Source: Ignavibacteriota bacterium | GTDB taxonomy: Bacteria; Bacteroidota; Ignavibacteria; Tepidaquicellales; Tepidaquicellaceae | DNA: 64,000 nucleotides | Assembly: GCA_016218085.1 (NCBI GenBank) | Contig: JACREY010000011.1 | Span: 62,001 to 126,000, forward strand | Direction: 5' to 3' | Part shown: positions 51,007 to 59,684 of the stretch, piece after piece | Numbering within the stretch: position 1 is the stretch's first letter | How the letters are laid out: each line of letters starts with the position of its first letter | The notes under the pieces: model-generated | What the model was told of the DNA's origin: nothing | The model's input: the letters and a program-made list of their open reading frames with translations, nothing else | The model's database searches: none | Made by a program: the position numbers and the translations under genes

Positions 51007-52947
51007 ATGAAATCATTTTTCAAAATTACCTTAATCATTTTTATAATTTTTTTGCTTTGCTCCGATTCTTTTTCGCAGAAGCTGAAGCCGAATTTTCAGA
51101 TAATAAGAAAAGACACATTGATTGCAATGACAGACGGGATTAAGCTCGATGTCACTGCATTCTATCCCGATACGACAAAACCCACTGCGGGCTGGCCTGC
51201 GGTGATATTCTGCCACGGATACGGCGGCTCGAAATATGATTACTTCCTCGATGCCACACAGCAGGCACAGGACGGATTCTATTGCCTCTGCTATACAATG
51301 CGCGGACAGAGGGCTTCGGAAGGATTATCCAACCTGATGAGCACAACAGAGATGAATGATTTCGTACAAGTTATAAATTATGTAAAATCAAAAACAATAG
51401 TAAACCCTAATATGATAGGGGCAATGGGCGCCTCGCAGGGCGGTACGATTCCGCTGATGGCAACGTGCTACTATCCTACATCCAATTTATTAAAAGCTAT
51501 TTGTTCGGATGTTTCCTCGCCCGAATTTGCTACAAGCTGGATTGAGAATAAAAGTGTAAAAATGTCTTTGCTCTGGACTCTGAGTTATCCCGACTCGATT
51601 GCACGCTATACAAACCAGGTGAGGGCATACAGGAACTGGATTCTGGCAGACACGCCCGACAAGTGGGACAGCCTTGCATATTATTTTCCGCTGAACAGGG
51701 ATTTTACTTCCAAACTTCACGATAACACCGTTCCGCTTTGCATAGGAGTAGTATGGCAGGATAAATTTTTTAATGCAGATGGATTTATAAAAAATCTCGG
51801 AAACATTTCGGGTCCTTACAGGATGTATTTGGGAACATTCGATGCGCACGGCGCAGACCCGAGCCAGCCGGAAACATTTTTCTATGATTGGATAACGGGA
51901 GAATGGATGGATTACTGGCTTAAGGGAATCGTAAATCATTCGCTTGACTCGAGTAAGTTTATGTATGCGGCAAGCAGTCATCCGAAAACAAATTACGTAT
52001 GGACGTGGCAAAGATATTATTCGGATGTATGGCCTCCGCTGGGAACGCAGAACATAAAATTTTATCTTCAGCCGAACGGAAGACTCTATGACCAGGAAGT
52101 TTGGAATGTGAATTACGACACGGTAAGCCTTGTCAATAATTTAATTGATACAACACTAACAATGACGGAAGCCGTGAACAGGGAGTTTACAGGGGCAATA
52201 TTCAATTCCAAGTTTGCAAAACACGAACTTGTTTTTGAAACCAAGGCACTTCTTTCGGATGCAAGAATGGCGGGAACGCCGTTTGTGAATATTCATTATA
52301 TGCCCTCGGCAAATAAATCACAATTTAATATGCAGGTTTGGGATGTTTTGCCAAACGGCACTGCAGAGCTGGTAACAAGAGCAAACTACACGGAAAGGAA
52401 CATAACTCCCGGGGTAATCAGACAGCTTTATTTTTACGGAACATCTGCCGCCCATACATTTAAAGCGGGAAATAAAATAAGGGTGATAGTAACAAATCTT
52501 GATAACCAGTCTTATGACCCTTTTTTGAGAACAAATCCTTACGTGCTTCCTTCGCTTGTGAGGGCGAGGAATAAAATGTATATGAATATGTACAATCCGA
52601 CATACATAAGACTTCCGCTAATCGGGTACACACCGATTAATGTGAATCAGATTTCGAGCACGGTGCCGGAGAGGTTTTCGCTCGTACAGAACTACCCAAA
52701 CCCGTTTAATCCGACTACAAATATCAGATATTCTATTCCGTCAAACGTGAATAGTCAATCGTCAATGGTAAAGCTTGTTGTATTCGATATCCTCGGGAAA
52801 GAAATAGCAACACTCGTTAACGAAAAGCAGTCGCCGGGAACATACGAAGTGAAATTTGGTTCCGGTGCATTGCCGAGCGGGATATATTTTTACAGGCTTA
52901 TAACAGAAAAATTTAGAGATACAAAAAAAATGATATTATTAAAATAA
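51007..52947 (+). CDS. CocE/NonD (S15) hydrolase exported by T9SS
   Basis: 646 residues: signal peptide (ITLIIFIIFLLCSDSFSQ), an alpha/beta-hydrolase domain with nucleophile serine in GAMGASQGG, aspartate in VVWQDKFFN and histidine in GTFDAHGAD, and a jelly-roll C-terminal domain (X-Pro dipeptidyl-peptidase type) before the T9SS domain. It should cleave esters or X-Pro dipeptides outside the cell. The T9SS loop (SNVNSQSSMVKLV) is repeat-encoded, and the domain ends FRDTKKMILLK. Lipase-like roles are an alternative. Confidence 0.87.
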   Translation: MKSFFKITLIIFIIFLLCSDSFSQKLKPNFQIIRKDTLIAMTDGIKLDVTAFYPDTTKPTAGWPAVIFCHGYGGSKYDYFLDATQQAQDGFYCLCYTMRGQRASEGLSNLMSTTEMNDFVQVINYVKSKTIVNPNMIGAMGASQGGTIPLMATCYYPTSNLLKAICSDVSSPEFATSWIENKSVKMSLLWTLSYPDSIARYTNQVRAYRNWILADTPDKWDSLAYYFPLNRDFTSKLHDNTVPLCIGVVWQDKFFNADGFIKNLGNISGPYRMYLGTFDAHGADPSQPETFFYDWITGEWMDYWLKGIVNHSLDSSKFMYAASSHPKTNYVWTWQRYYSDVWPPLGTQNIKFYLQPNGRLYDQEVWNVNYDTVSLVNNLIDTTLTMTEAVNREFTGAIFNSKFAKHELVFETKALLSDARMAGTPFVNIHYMPSANKSQFNMQVWDVLPNGTAELVTRANYTERNITPGVIRQLYFYGTSAAHTFKAGNKIRVIVTNLDNQSYDPFLRTNPYVLPSLVRARNKMYMNMYNPTYIRLPLIGYTPINVNQISSTVPERFSLVQNYPNPFNPTTNIRYSIPSNVNSQSSMVKLVVFDILGKEIATLVNEKQSPGTYEVKFGSGALPSGIYFYRLITEKFRDTKKMILLK

Positions 52948-53035
52948 ATATTAATTTATATTAAAAGAATATTATCTTTATTGAAAATTTAGAGGATCTT
53001 CTTTTAAAATATTTATAAAATAACATAGGTAGAAT

Positions 53036-55048
53036 ATGAAAAAGATATTTTTGTTTTTACTTATTTTACTTTTGTTCTCAAAAAAAGATTTATACTCACA
53101 ATGGGTACAATCGGGTGGCCCGATTGGAGGAACCGTTTACTCGCTTACCACGATAGGTTCAAATGTTTTCGCAGGAACACTCTACGGAGGAGTTTACCTT
53201 TCAACAGACAATGGGCAAAACTGGAATCCAACCTCTCTTCGGGGATATAATGTCCTGTCGATTAGAAACAAAGGAATAAATATTTATGCGGGTTGTTACG
53301 CATACGGAATATTTTTGTCAACCAATAACGGTCTAAACTGGAGCTGGACATCACTAAATAATCAAACGGTTTTTTCTATAGCATCCGGCGAAACAAATAT
53401 TTTTGCGGGCGTTTCATATAACGGAATTTTAATTTCGTCAAATAACGGGCAAAACTGGACTCAGTCTTCATTGAACAATAAGACGGTTTACTCAATTTCC
53501 CTGTATGGGTCAACAATATTTGCCGGAACACTGTTAAACGGTATCTACTCGTCCACAAATAACGGATTAAACTGGGTTCAAACATCCTTAAATGGTAAAA
53601 CCGTACGAACGATAATAACCCATAACAATAAAATTTTTGCGGGACTGGACTCCGGTGTTTATATATCATCAAACGGAGGGCAAAGCTGGTATCAAAGTTC
53701 GTTAAACAATAAAGTCGTTTATTCTCTAGAATCTGATAGTGTCAGCCTTTTTGCGGGAACATACAAAAACGGAATTTACCGATCCACAGATAATGGCTTA
53801 ACATGGACTCAAATGGCCATTAGCAATAAAACAATAAATACAATTACGATAAACAACAGCCGTGTTTTTACCGGAACTGACAGCTCGGGAATTTTTTTGT
53901 CGTCTGACAACGGGCTTTCATGGGAACAGTCACCTTTAAAAAACATTATAATTCTTTCTCAGGCAAATGACGGAGCAAATATATATTCCGGAACAAAGGG
54001 TTATGGTGTATTTTTGTCTTCTAATAACGGTGTAAACTGGATTCAGGCCGGTTTAAGTAACAGGGAGATATTATCTTTTTTGATAAAAGAGAATAATATT
54101 TATGCCGGAACTTCAGGATACGGGGTGTATATATCTACAAATGGCGGACAATCATGGGTTCAGAACGGATTAAATTCGCAAAGTGTTTATTCGATTGCCA
54201 AAAATGACACGTTTATATTCGCGGGAACAGGGGGCGGAGTATGCGTTACATCCAATAACGGACAGAATTGGATTCAGACATTTTCCTCTTCCTGGGTTAC
54301 ATCTGTTTCTGTAAATGGTTCGACTATTTTTGCGGGAACACCTAATTATAACATTTACAAATCAACGAATAACGGACAGAATTGGATTCAGGTCATAATT
54401 CCAAATCAAAATTATATTAATACGCTTGCTAATATAAGTACTTTTATTTTAGCCGGAACACCGGATGGCGCATATCTTTCCTCAAATTCCGGAGCGAACT
54501 GGGTAAAGACTCTTTACAGTGAGTCGGTGTTATCTTTTACAGTAAGCGGACAAAATGTGTTTGCGGGTACATGGGGATCTGGCGTTTATCTATCAAGGGA
54601 CAATGGGGTGAGTTGGATAAAAAAAAGCGAGGGATTAGGTGTCATGAGAGTTAATTCTTTAATTGTTAGTAATGGTTATCTTTTTGCTGGAACAGATGGT
54701 TATTCTGTGTGGCAACGCTCAATTCAGGAAATTATAAGAATAAAACAAATCTCAAATACTGTTCCCGATAAGTTTTCACTTGAACAAAATTACCCCAACC
54801 CGTTTAATCCGACTACGAGTATAAGGTATTCTATCCCGTCAATCGTGAATCGTCAAGCGTCAATGGTTAAGCTTGTTGTATTTGACATTCTCGGGAAAGA
54901 GGTAGCAGTGCTGGTTAACGAAAAGCAGTCGCCGGGAACGTATGAGGTGAAATTTGACGGAACAAATCTGCCCTCAGGCGTGTATTACTATAAACTGGCA
55001 ATTGATAATGTACCATATTCGGTTAAAAAAATGGTGTTACTCAAATAG
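53036..55048 (+). CDS. T9SS cargo with fourteen propeller repeats
   Basis: 670 residues and a paralogue of the gene at 47917: signal peptide (IFLFLLILLLFSKKDLYS), fourteen repeats with the core IFAGTxxxGIYxSTNNGxxWxQ, and a T9SS domain whose loop (SIVNRQASMVKLV) is almost the same as in the paralogue and in the S15 gene. It ends SVKKMVLLK. Equal repeat number in both paralogues fits two seven-bladed propellers per protein. It is preceded by a separate 88-base gap, so it may have its own promoter. Confidence 0.88.
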   Translation: MKKIFLFLLILLLFSKKDLYSQWVQSGGPIGGTVYSLTTIGSNVFAGTLYGGVYLSTDNGQNWNPTSLRGYNVLSIRNKGINIYAGCYAYGIFLSTNNGLNWSWTSLNNQTVFSIASGETNIFAGVSYNGILISSNNGQNWTQSSLNNKTVYSISLYGSTIFAGTLLNGIYSSTNNGLNWVQTSLNGKTVRTIITHNNKIFAGLDSGVYISSNGGQSWYQSSLNNKVVYSLESDSVSLFAGTYKNGIYRSTDNGLTWTQMAISNKTINTITINNSRVFTGTDSSGIFLSSDNGLSWEQSPLKNIIILSQANDGANIYSGTKGYGVFLSSNNGVNWIQAGLSNREILSFLIKENNIYAGTSGYGVYISTNGGQSWVQNGLNSQSVYSIAKNDTFIFAGTGGGVCVTSNNGQNWIQTFSSSWVTSVSVNGSTIFAGTPNYNIYKSTNNGQNWIQVIIPNQNYINTLANISTFILAGTPDGAYLSSNSGANWVKTLYSESVLSFTVSGQNVFAGTWGSGVYLSRDNGVSWIKKSEGLGVMRVNSLIVSNGYLFAGTDGYSVWQRSIQEIIRIKQISNTVPDKFSLEQNYPNPFNPTTSIRYSIPSIVNRQASMVKLVVFDILGKEVAVLVNEKQSPGTYEVKFDGTNLPSGVYYYKLAIDNVPYSVKKMVLLK

Positions 55049-55086
55049 TTCTTGTTACAAATAAATTGGCAGAGTTAAATGTTTTG

Positions 55087-55126
55087 CTTTATAACCTTAT
55101 AAATCCGCCACGGCGGACACAAAAGA
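55087..55126. repeat. Left inverted repeat around the 55193 gene
   Basis: CTTTATAACCTTATAAATCC followed by GCCACGGCGGACACAAAAGA. The right copy at 55690-55730 is its inverse, with a few changes and one extra base. Confidence 0.8.
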
Positions 55127-55192
55127 AGTGCTTTATAATCTTTATGCGATTTTTGCATCCGCTGTGACGGACAAACTTTAAAAACTACTTTT

Positions 55193-55663
55193 ATGAAAAA
55201 ATTAATTTTTCTCTTCTCGTTTATTATTTTATTTGCTGGGACGCAGTGTTCTTTTGCCCAGCTTTCCGCAACAACCATGAAAGACATAATGGAATCCGTA
55301 ACCGACAAAGTAAAAACACTGGAAGATGTAAATGACCAGGAAATTGTAAATATTACGGTTGACCTGCTTGTCGGCTCGGGACAGAAATTTGTTTACAGGT
55401 ATCTCGATAATAATTTCGATTACAAGGTTCTTGCCATTGGAGACAGAAGGATAAATTCGCTTAATGTCGAAATCAGGAAAAAAAGCGGTGAGAACTGGAT
55501 TAAGGTTGACAGGGTTTCCGGCCAGAACGCCGAGATTGATGTGTTTCCCGACAGCAGGGCGTTCTATGAGTTCACGATTTCGGTGGATGAGTTTAAAGAA
55601 GACAACACTGCGGGACATTTTGCGTTTCTGCTGTATCATTACGACCCGGTGAAAAAGAAATAG
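55193..55663 (+). CDS. Small secreted protein of unknown function
   Basis: 156 residues: signal peptide (LIFLFSFIILFAGTQCSFAQ), then a helix and a beta-rich domain (VNITVDLLVGSGQKFVYRYLD ... YKVLAIGDRRINSLNVEI ... FYEFTISVDEF ... HFAFLLYHYDP). I do not recognise the family. The gene is bracketed by a 40-base inverted repeat (55087-55126 and 55690-55730), which is unusual for the window and might mean that it moved as a unit. Confidence 0.75.
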   Translation: MKKLIFLFSFIILFAGTQCSFAQLSATTMKDIMESVTDKVKTLEDVNDQEIVNITVDLLVGSGQKFVYRYLDNNFDYKVLAIGDRRINSLNVEIRKKSGENWIKVDRVSGQNAEIDVFPDSRAFYEFTISVDEFKEDNTAGHFAFLLYHYDPVKKK

Positions 55664-55689
55664 AGCGGTTATAAAGTTCATAAGGCACG

Positions 55690-55730
55690 TCTTTTGTGTC
55701 CGCCGTGGCGGATTTGTAAAGTTTATAAAG
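55690..55730. repeat. Right inverted repeat around the 55193 gene
   Basis: TCTTTTGTGTCCGCCGTGGC followed by GGATTTGTAAAGTTTATAAAG; the inverse of 55087-55126. Confidence 0.8.
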
Positions 55731-55821
55731 AAAAAGAAGTAATTTCGGTTTTAATTGATTTTTCCATTGCATTCCCCTTAAAACTTTATAACTTTATAAC
55801 CTTATAACATTAAACTTTTTA

Positions 55822-56286
55822 ATGATAATATACAAAACCGCGGAAACAAAAAAAGATTACGAAGACGCAAAAGTGCTCTTCCTTGAGTTTGCGGATTCGC
55901 TTAATTTCAATCTCTGTTTCCAAAATTTTCAAAAAGAAATCGAAGACCTGCCCGCAATGTATTCCGAACCCGGCGGATGCCTGCTTCTTTCCTGTGAAAA
56001 TGAAAAGCCGTTCGGCTGCGTTGCCGTTAGAAAATTTGAAGATGGCATCTGCGAAATGAAAAGATTGTACATTCCTGAATCTCATAGGGGGCGAGGCATA
56101 GGACGTGAGCTTGCCGAAAGAATAATTTCAAAAGCAAAAGAGCTCGGTTACAAAAAAATGCGGCTCGATACACTTGAAACCATGAAAGAGGCAATTTCGT
56201 TATATAAGACAATGGGGTTCTGTGAAATTACAAAATACAGAGAGAATCCGATTAAAGAGGTGGTTTACATGGAGATAAATTTATAA
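55822..56286 (+). CDS. GNAT acetyltransferase
   Basis: 154 residues. The acetyl-CoA motif A is ESHRGRGIGRELAERII, with preceding MKRLYIPE, and motif B has LDTLETMKEAISLYKTMGF as in many ElaA/PhnO-like GNATs. The acyl acceptor is unknown. It starts a three-gene run with 3 bases to the AlkD-like gene. Confidence 0.88.
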   Translation: MIIYKTAETKKDYEDAKVLFLEFADSLNFNLCFQNFQKEIEDLPAMYSEPGGCLLLSCENEKPFGCVAVRKFEDGICEMKRLYIPESHRGRGIGRELAERIISKAKELGYKKMRLDTLETMKEAISLYKTMGFCEITKYRENPIKEVVYMEINL

Positions 56287-56289
56287 AAA

Positions 56290-56973
56290 ATGACAACAAA
56301 AGAAGTATTAACCCTGCTTGAAAAAAACAAAGATGCCCGCGGAATAGAGCACTGGAAAAAAATCCATCCCGAAAACAAAATGCAATCATTCGGCATCGGG
56401 CTTACGAAGCTGAAAGCGCTGGTTAAGAAAATCGGTAAGGACCATACTCTCGCCTCTGAATTATGGAAGATAAATATTTATGACGCAAAGATGACGGCAA
56501 TACTGATAGAAGACCCAAAGCTGGTGACCGAGGCACAGGTTGACAGGCAGGTAAAAGAACTTGGCAAGGGAATGTTTGTTCACGTTTTCTGCACTGTATT
56601 AATGCCGAAACTTCCTTTTCTTAAAAAGAAAGTTGATGAGTGGACTAAAAGCAAGGACGATTTTCTTAGAAGATGCGGATATTATTCCCTTTATGCCCTT
56701 GCACAATCAAAAGATAAAATTGAAGATGAATACTTCGAAGCCTTCCTGAAAATTTTTGAGGAGAGTCTTCAAAAAGAAGAAAATATGGTAAAGGATGCGA
56801 TGAACGGCTCAATCTTAACAATCGGAAAGAGGAACAAAAACCTGAACACTAAGGCAATTGCCGCGGCAAAAAAAATCGGCAAGGTTGTGGTTGATTACGG
56901 CGATAACTCCTGCCAGGCGCCTGACTGCCTTAAACACCTTACAACGGAACGGCTTCAGAAAAGCTTTAAATAA
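56290..56973 (+). CDS. DNA alkylation repair protein, AlkD-like
   Basis: 227 residues, all helical, matching HEAT-like alkylation repair proteins (KMQSFGIGLTKLKALVKKIGKDHTLA in outline, ASELWKINIYDAKMTAILIEDP, DFLRRCGYYSLYALAQSKD). AlkD removes bulky cationic alkylpurines such as 7-methylguanine by base excision without base flipping. Whether the catalytic Trp/Asp pair is complete cannot be settled by eye; many members of this branch are uncharacterised. Located 3 bases after the GNAT gene and 6 before the methyltransferase. Confidence 0.8.
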   Translation: MTTKEVLTLLEKNKDARGIEHWKKIHPENKMQSFGIGLTKLKALVKKIGKDHTLASELWKINIYDAKMTAILIEDPKLVTEAQVDRQVKELGKGMFVHVFCTVLMPKLPFLKKKVDEWTKSKDDFLRRCGYYSLYALAQSKDKIEDEYFEAFLKIFEESLQKEENMVKDAMNGSILTIGKRNKNLNTKAIAAAKKIGKVVVDYGDNSCQAPDCLKHLTTERLQKSFK

Positions 56974-56979
56974 TTTTAT

Positions 56980-57813
56980 ATGAAAAATTATCTGCAAAAT
57001 ATTTTCGATTCGGAAAATAAAAAATTCATTGATGCCATAGACGAGGTTGCAATCTGGTCGGCACCTTTTGGTTTTACGCTTCTTAACACAATTAAAATGA
57101 AACGCGGAATCAAAGCTCTGGATATCGGCTGTGGTACAGGATTTCCGCTGACAGAGCTTGCAACGCGGCTGGACGGCGCAAGCAGAATTTACGGAATCGA
57201 CCCGTGGGATAAAGCGGTTGAGCGCGTTAAGGAAAAAATTTCTCTTTATGAAATCAAAAACGCCGAAGTAAAAACAGGAACGGCAGAAAATCTTCCGTTT
57301 GAAGACGGTTATTTTGATTTAATCGTATCAAATAACGGGATAAATAATGTACAAGATTTGGATAAAACTCTTTCGGAATGCTACAGGGTGTTGAAGGCGG
57401 GCGGGCAGTTTGTTTTTACGTTCAACCTGCCTGATACTTTCATCGAATTTTACAATATCTTCGAAGAAACTCTTAACGACCTCGGACTGCTGAACGAAAT
57501 TCAGAAAATGTACGGGCACATATTTGAGAAAAGAAAACCCATAGATTATATGAAGAATATAGTTGAACAAAATAATTTTAATATTTCAGAAATAAAGGAA
57601 GGAAGTTTTAATTACAGGTTTTCAGACGGAACATCATTTCTATATTACCCCATGATTCGTTTTCACTTCCTTCCTTCGTGGATAGAACTTCTGCCTTCGC
57701 AGAGAGTTGAAGAGGTTTTTGAAATAATCGAAACTAAGCTGAACAAAGCGGCATCTGAAAAAGGCGAATTGATAATGACCGTGCCATATGCGTGTTTCTC
57801 TTGCTTTAAATAA
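56980..57813 (+). CDS. SAM-dependent methyltransferase, UbiE-type
   Basis: 277 residues. Motif I ALDIGCGTGFPLTELA, acidic IYGIDPW, motif II-like FDLIVSNNGINNV, motif III VLKAGGQFVFTFN. Small-molecule methyltransferase of unknown acceptor. It ends the GNAT, AlkD-like, methyltransferase run; a CGCAAAG repeat tract follows directly after its stop. Confidence 0.85.
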   Translation: MKNYLQNIFDSENKKFIDAIDEVAIWSAPFGFTLLNTIKMKRGIKALDIGCGTGFPLTELATRLDGASRIYGIDPWDKAVERVKEKISLYEIKNAEVKTGTAENLPFEDGYFDLIVSNNGINNVQDLDKTLSECYRVLKAGGQFVFTFNLPDTFIEFYNIFEETLNDLGLLNEIQKMYGHIFEKRKPIDYMKNIVEQNNFNISEIKEGSFNYRFSDGTSFLYYPMIRFHFLPSWIELLPSQRVEEVFEIIETKLNKAASEKGELIMTVPYACFSCFK

Positions 57814-57960
57814 ATTTAAACGCAAAGTTCGCAAAGTACTGCGCAAAGAGCGCTAAGGAGAGAGGGCATTTGCTTTGCGGTCTTTGCGAAATCCTTTGCG
57901 GTCTTTGCGGTAAAGTTTTTCGAATTGGGCAAAATTACCTTATATCTATTACAAACCAAT
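57814..57960. repeat. CGCAAAG-type repeat tract
   Basis: Variants of CGCAAAG, TTTGCGGTCTTTGCG and GAGCGCTAAGG over about 110 bases. A fragment of the same family occurs at 3317-3345. No gene. Confidence 0.65.
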
Positions 57961-57995
57961 ATAACTATTTTTACCGATTATCTGATTAATTTTTT

Positions 57996-59390
57996 ATGGA
58001 TAGGACTTTACGTTTAGAAAAAGAAAGCATTGGAAAGCTATTATACCAATTTTCTCTCCCTGCTATTATCGGAATGATGGTAATGGCATCATACAATATT
58101 GTTGACAGGATATTTGTCGGACGCGGTGTAGGCGCGCTGGCGATTTCCGGAATAGCAATCACTTTCCCCGCTATCATAATTTTCATGGCATTCGGAATGC
58201 TTGTCGGCATTGGCGCAACGGCGATTTTATCTATAAGATTAGGCGAGAAAAAAATTCAGGAAGCAGAGCAAACACTCGGCAATGCGCTTACGCTGTCCGT
58301 AGTCATCGGAATAATTTTAACCGCAATATTTTATATTTTTCTCGACCCGCTTCTTATTTTGTTTGGAGGAACGGGTGAGGTGTTGGAGTATGCAAGAGAC
58401 TTTTCAAAGGTGATGCTCATTGGCGGAGTATTCCAGATGATTTCATTCACGATGAACAATCTCATCCGCGGCGAAGGTAATCCGAAGATGGCAATGACTA
58501 CAATGATAATAGGCGCTGTGCTCAATACAATTTTAAATCCGATTTTTATTTTCGGATTAAACTGGGGCATACAGGGTTCTGCCTGGGCAACTGTAATTTC
58601 CCAGGGAATAAGTTCTGCGTGGGTATTGCTATACTTTTTTGGAAAAAAGAGCCATGTACATTTTCATTTTGCAAACCTGAAATTAAGAAAAAATATTGTT
58701 TCGAAGATTTTCTCAATAGGTGTATCTCCTTTCATAATGCAGATTGCTGCAAGCATAGTAATAATGATATTCAATAAATCGCTCGCGCATTACGGCGGCG
58801 ACCTTGCTGTGGCTTCTATGGCAATTACAAACGCCATAACGATGTTTATAGTTATGCCGATTTTCGGAATCAACCAGGGAATTCAGCCTATACTGGGATA
58901 TAATTTCGGAGCGAAGCTTTATCACAGGGTAAGAAGAGTATTTGAACTTGGCATTTTGGCCGCTACTGTTATTTGCGTACTCGGATTCGTAACTGTAATA
59001 TTTTTCAGCGGGGACATTGTAAGGTTTTTTGAAAGAGGCAATGAAGAACTTTTGTATATCGGCTCAAGGGCACTGAGGATTTATCTTTTTATGCTTCCGG
59101 TTGTCGGCTACCAGATTATCAGCGCGGCTTATTTTCAGGCAGTAGGCAAACCGAAATTTTCACTAATATTAACTGTGGCAAGGCAGGTGGGAATATTAAT
59201 ACCTGCAATTTTAATACTGCCAGATTTTTTCGGGCTTGACGGAGTATGGGCGGCAGGACCTGTTTCTGATTTGCTTTCAGGTATTCTCTCGGCGGTTTTC
59301 CTTATCCGTGAAATGAAAATTCTGAAGAAGTTGGAGCTGGAAATGAAAGAGGTCAGGCCCGAACCGAAAATTACCCCAGCCAGTTTTTAA
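57996..59390 (+). CDS. MATE-family efflux transporter
   Basis: 464 residues with twelve predicted transmembrane segments. Family marks include SLPAIIGMMVMASYNIVDRIFVG at the N-terminus in outline, NNLIRGEGNPKMAM, and QGIQPILGYNFGAKLYHRVRR in the second half. It exports cationic drugs using Na+ or H+ gradients. The last six codons (ITPASF, stop) are the antisense of the final codons of a YciI gene (see 59371-59405), so the protein's natural end has been altered. Confidence 0.92.
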   Translation: MDRTLRLEKESIGKLLYQFSLPAIIGMMVMASYNIVDRIFVGRGVGALAISGIAITFPAIIIFMAFGMLVGIGATAILSIRLGEKKIQEAEQTLGNALTLSVVIGIILTAIFYIFLDPLLILFGGTGEVLEYARDFSKVMLIGGVFQMISFTMNNLIRGEGNPKMAMTTMIIGAVLNTILNPIFIFGLNWGIQGSAWATVISQGISSAWVLLYFFGKKSHVHFHFANLKLRKNIVSKIFSIGVSPFIMQIAASIVIMIFNKSLAHYGGDLAVASMAITNAITMFIVMPIFGINQGIQPILGYNFGAKLYHRVRRVFELGILAATVICVLGFVTVIFFSGDIVRFFERGNEELLYIGSRALRIYLFMLPVVGYQIISAAYFQAVGKPKFSLILTVARQVGILIPAILILPDFFGLDGVWAAGPVSDLLSGILSAVFLIREMKILKKLELEMKEVRPEPKITPASF

Positions 59391-59405
59391 TCATAGGATT
59401 GTTTT
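59371..59405 (-). pseudogene. Remnant of a YciI gene end
   Basis: Read on the minus strand this encodes KNNPMIKNWLG and stop, against KNNPMIKDWLG at the end of the intact YciI gene at 61052. The DNA match is about 32 of 35 bases. The remnant overlaps the end of the MATE gene. The two copies flank the T9SS gene at 59685 as direct repeats about 1.7 kb apart. Confidence 0.75.
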
Positions 59406-59684
59406 TATTATTTCACATTTTTTGTTAATTGACATTTTCACCCCCCCCCATAAAATGGTAACAAATCAAATATAATTAATAATTAATAAAATTATTTATA
59501 AATCCTTATATTGTTGACAATCTTAATATATTAATTCAGATATTACACGACTTTATTTATCGCTTAATTCTTTTTACGAATATCGAATTTAACAATTAGT
59601 TAATTTGCCTTTGGGTTGATGGTACTTGACAGTGATAAAAAAATAATTTAATTTATTAAAAAATCACCTGTCAAAATTGTTATT
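59406..59684. other. AT-rich non-coding gap
   Basis: 279 bases with a run of nine C at 59441-59449 and otherwise very AT-rich sequence. No open frame, palindrome or promoter that I can support. Confidence 0.5.

Noticed and set aside
59441-59449. C9 tract as a phase-variation switch
   Set aside because: It lies more than 230 bases before the next gene and not in a coding region or an evident promoter; no support beyond the run itself.
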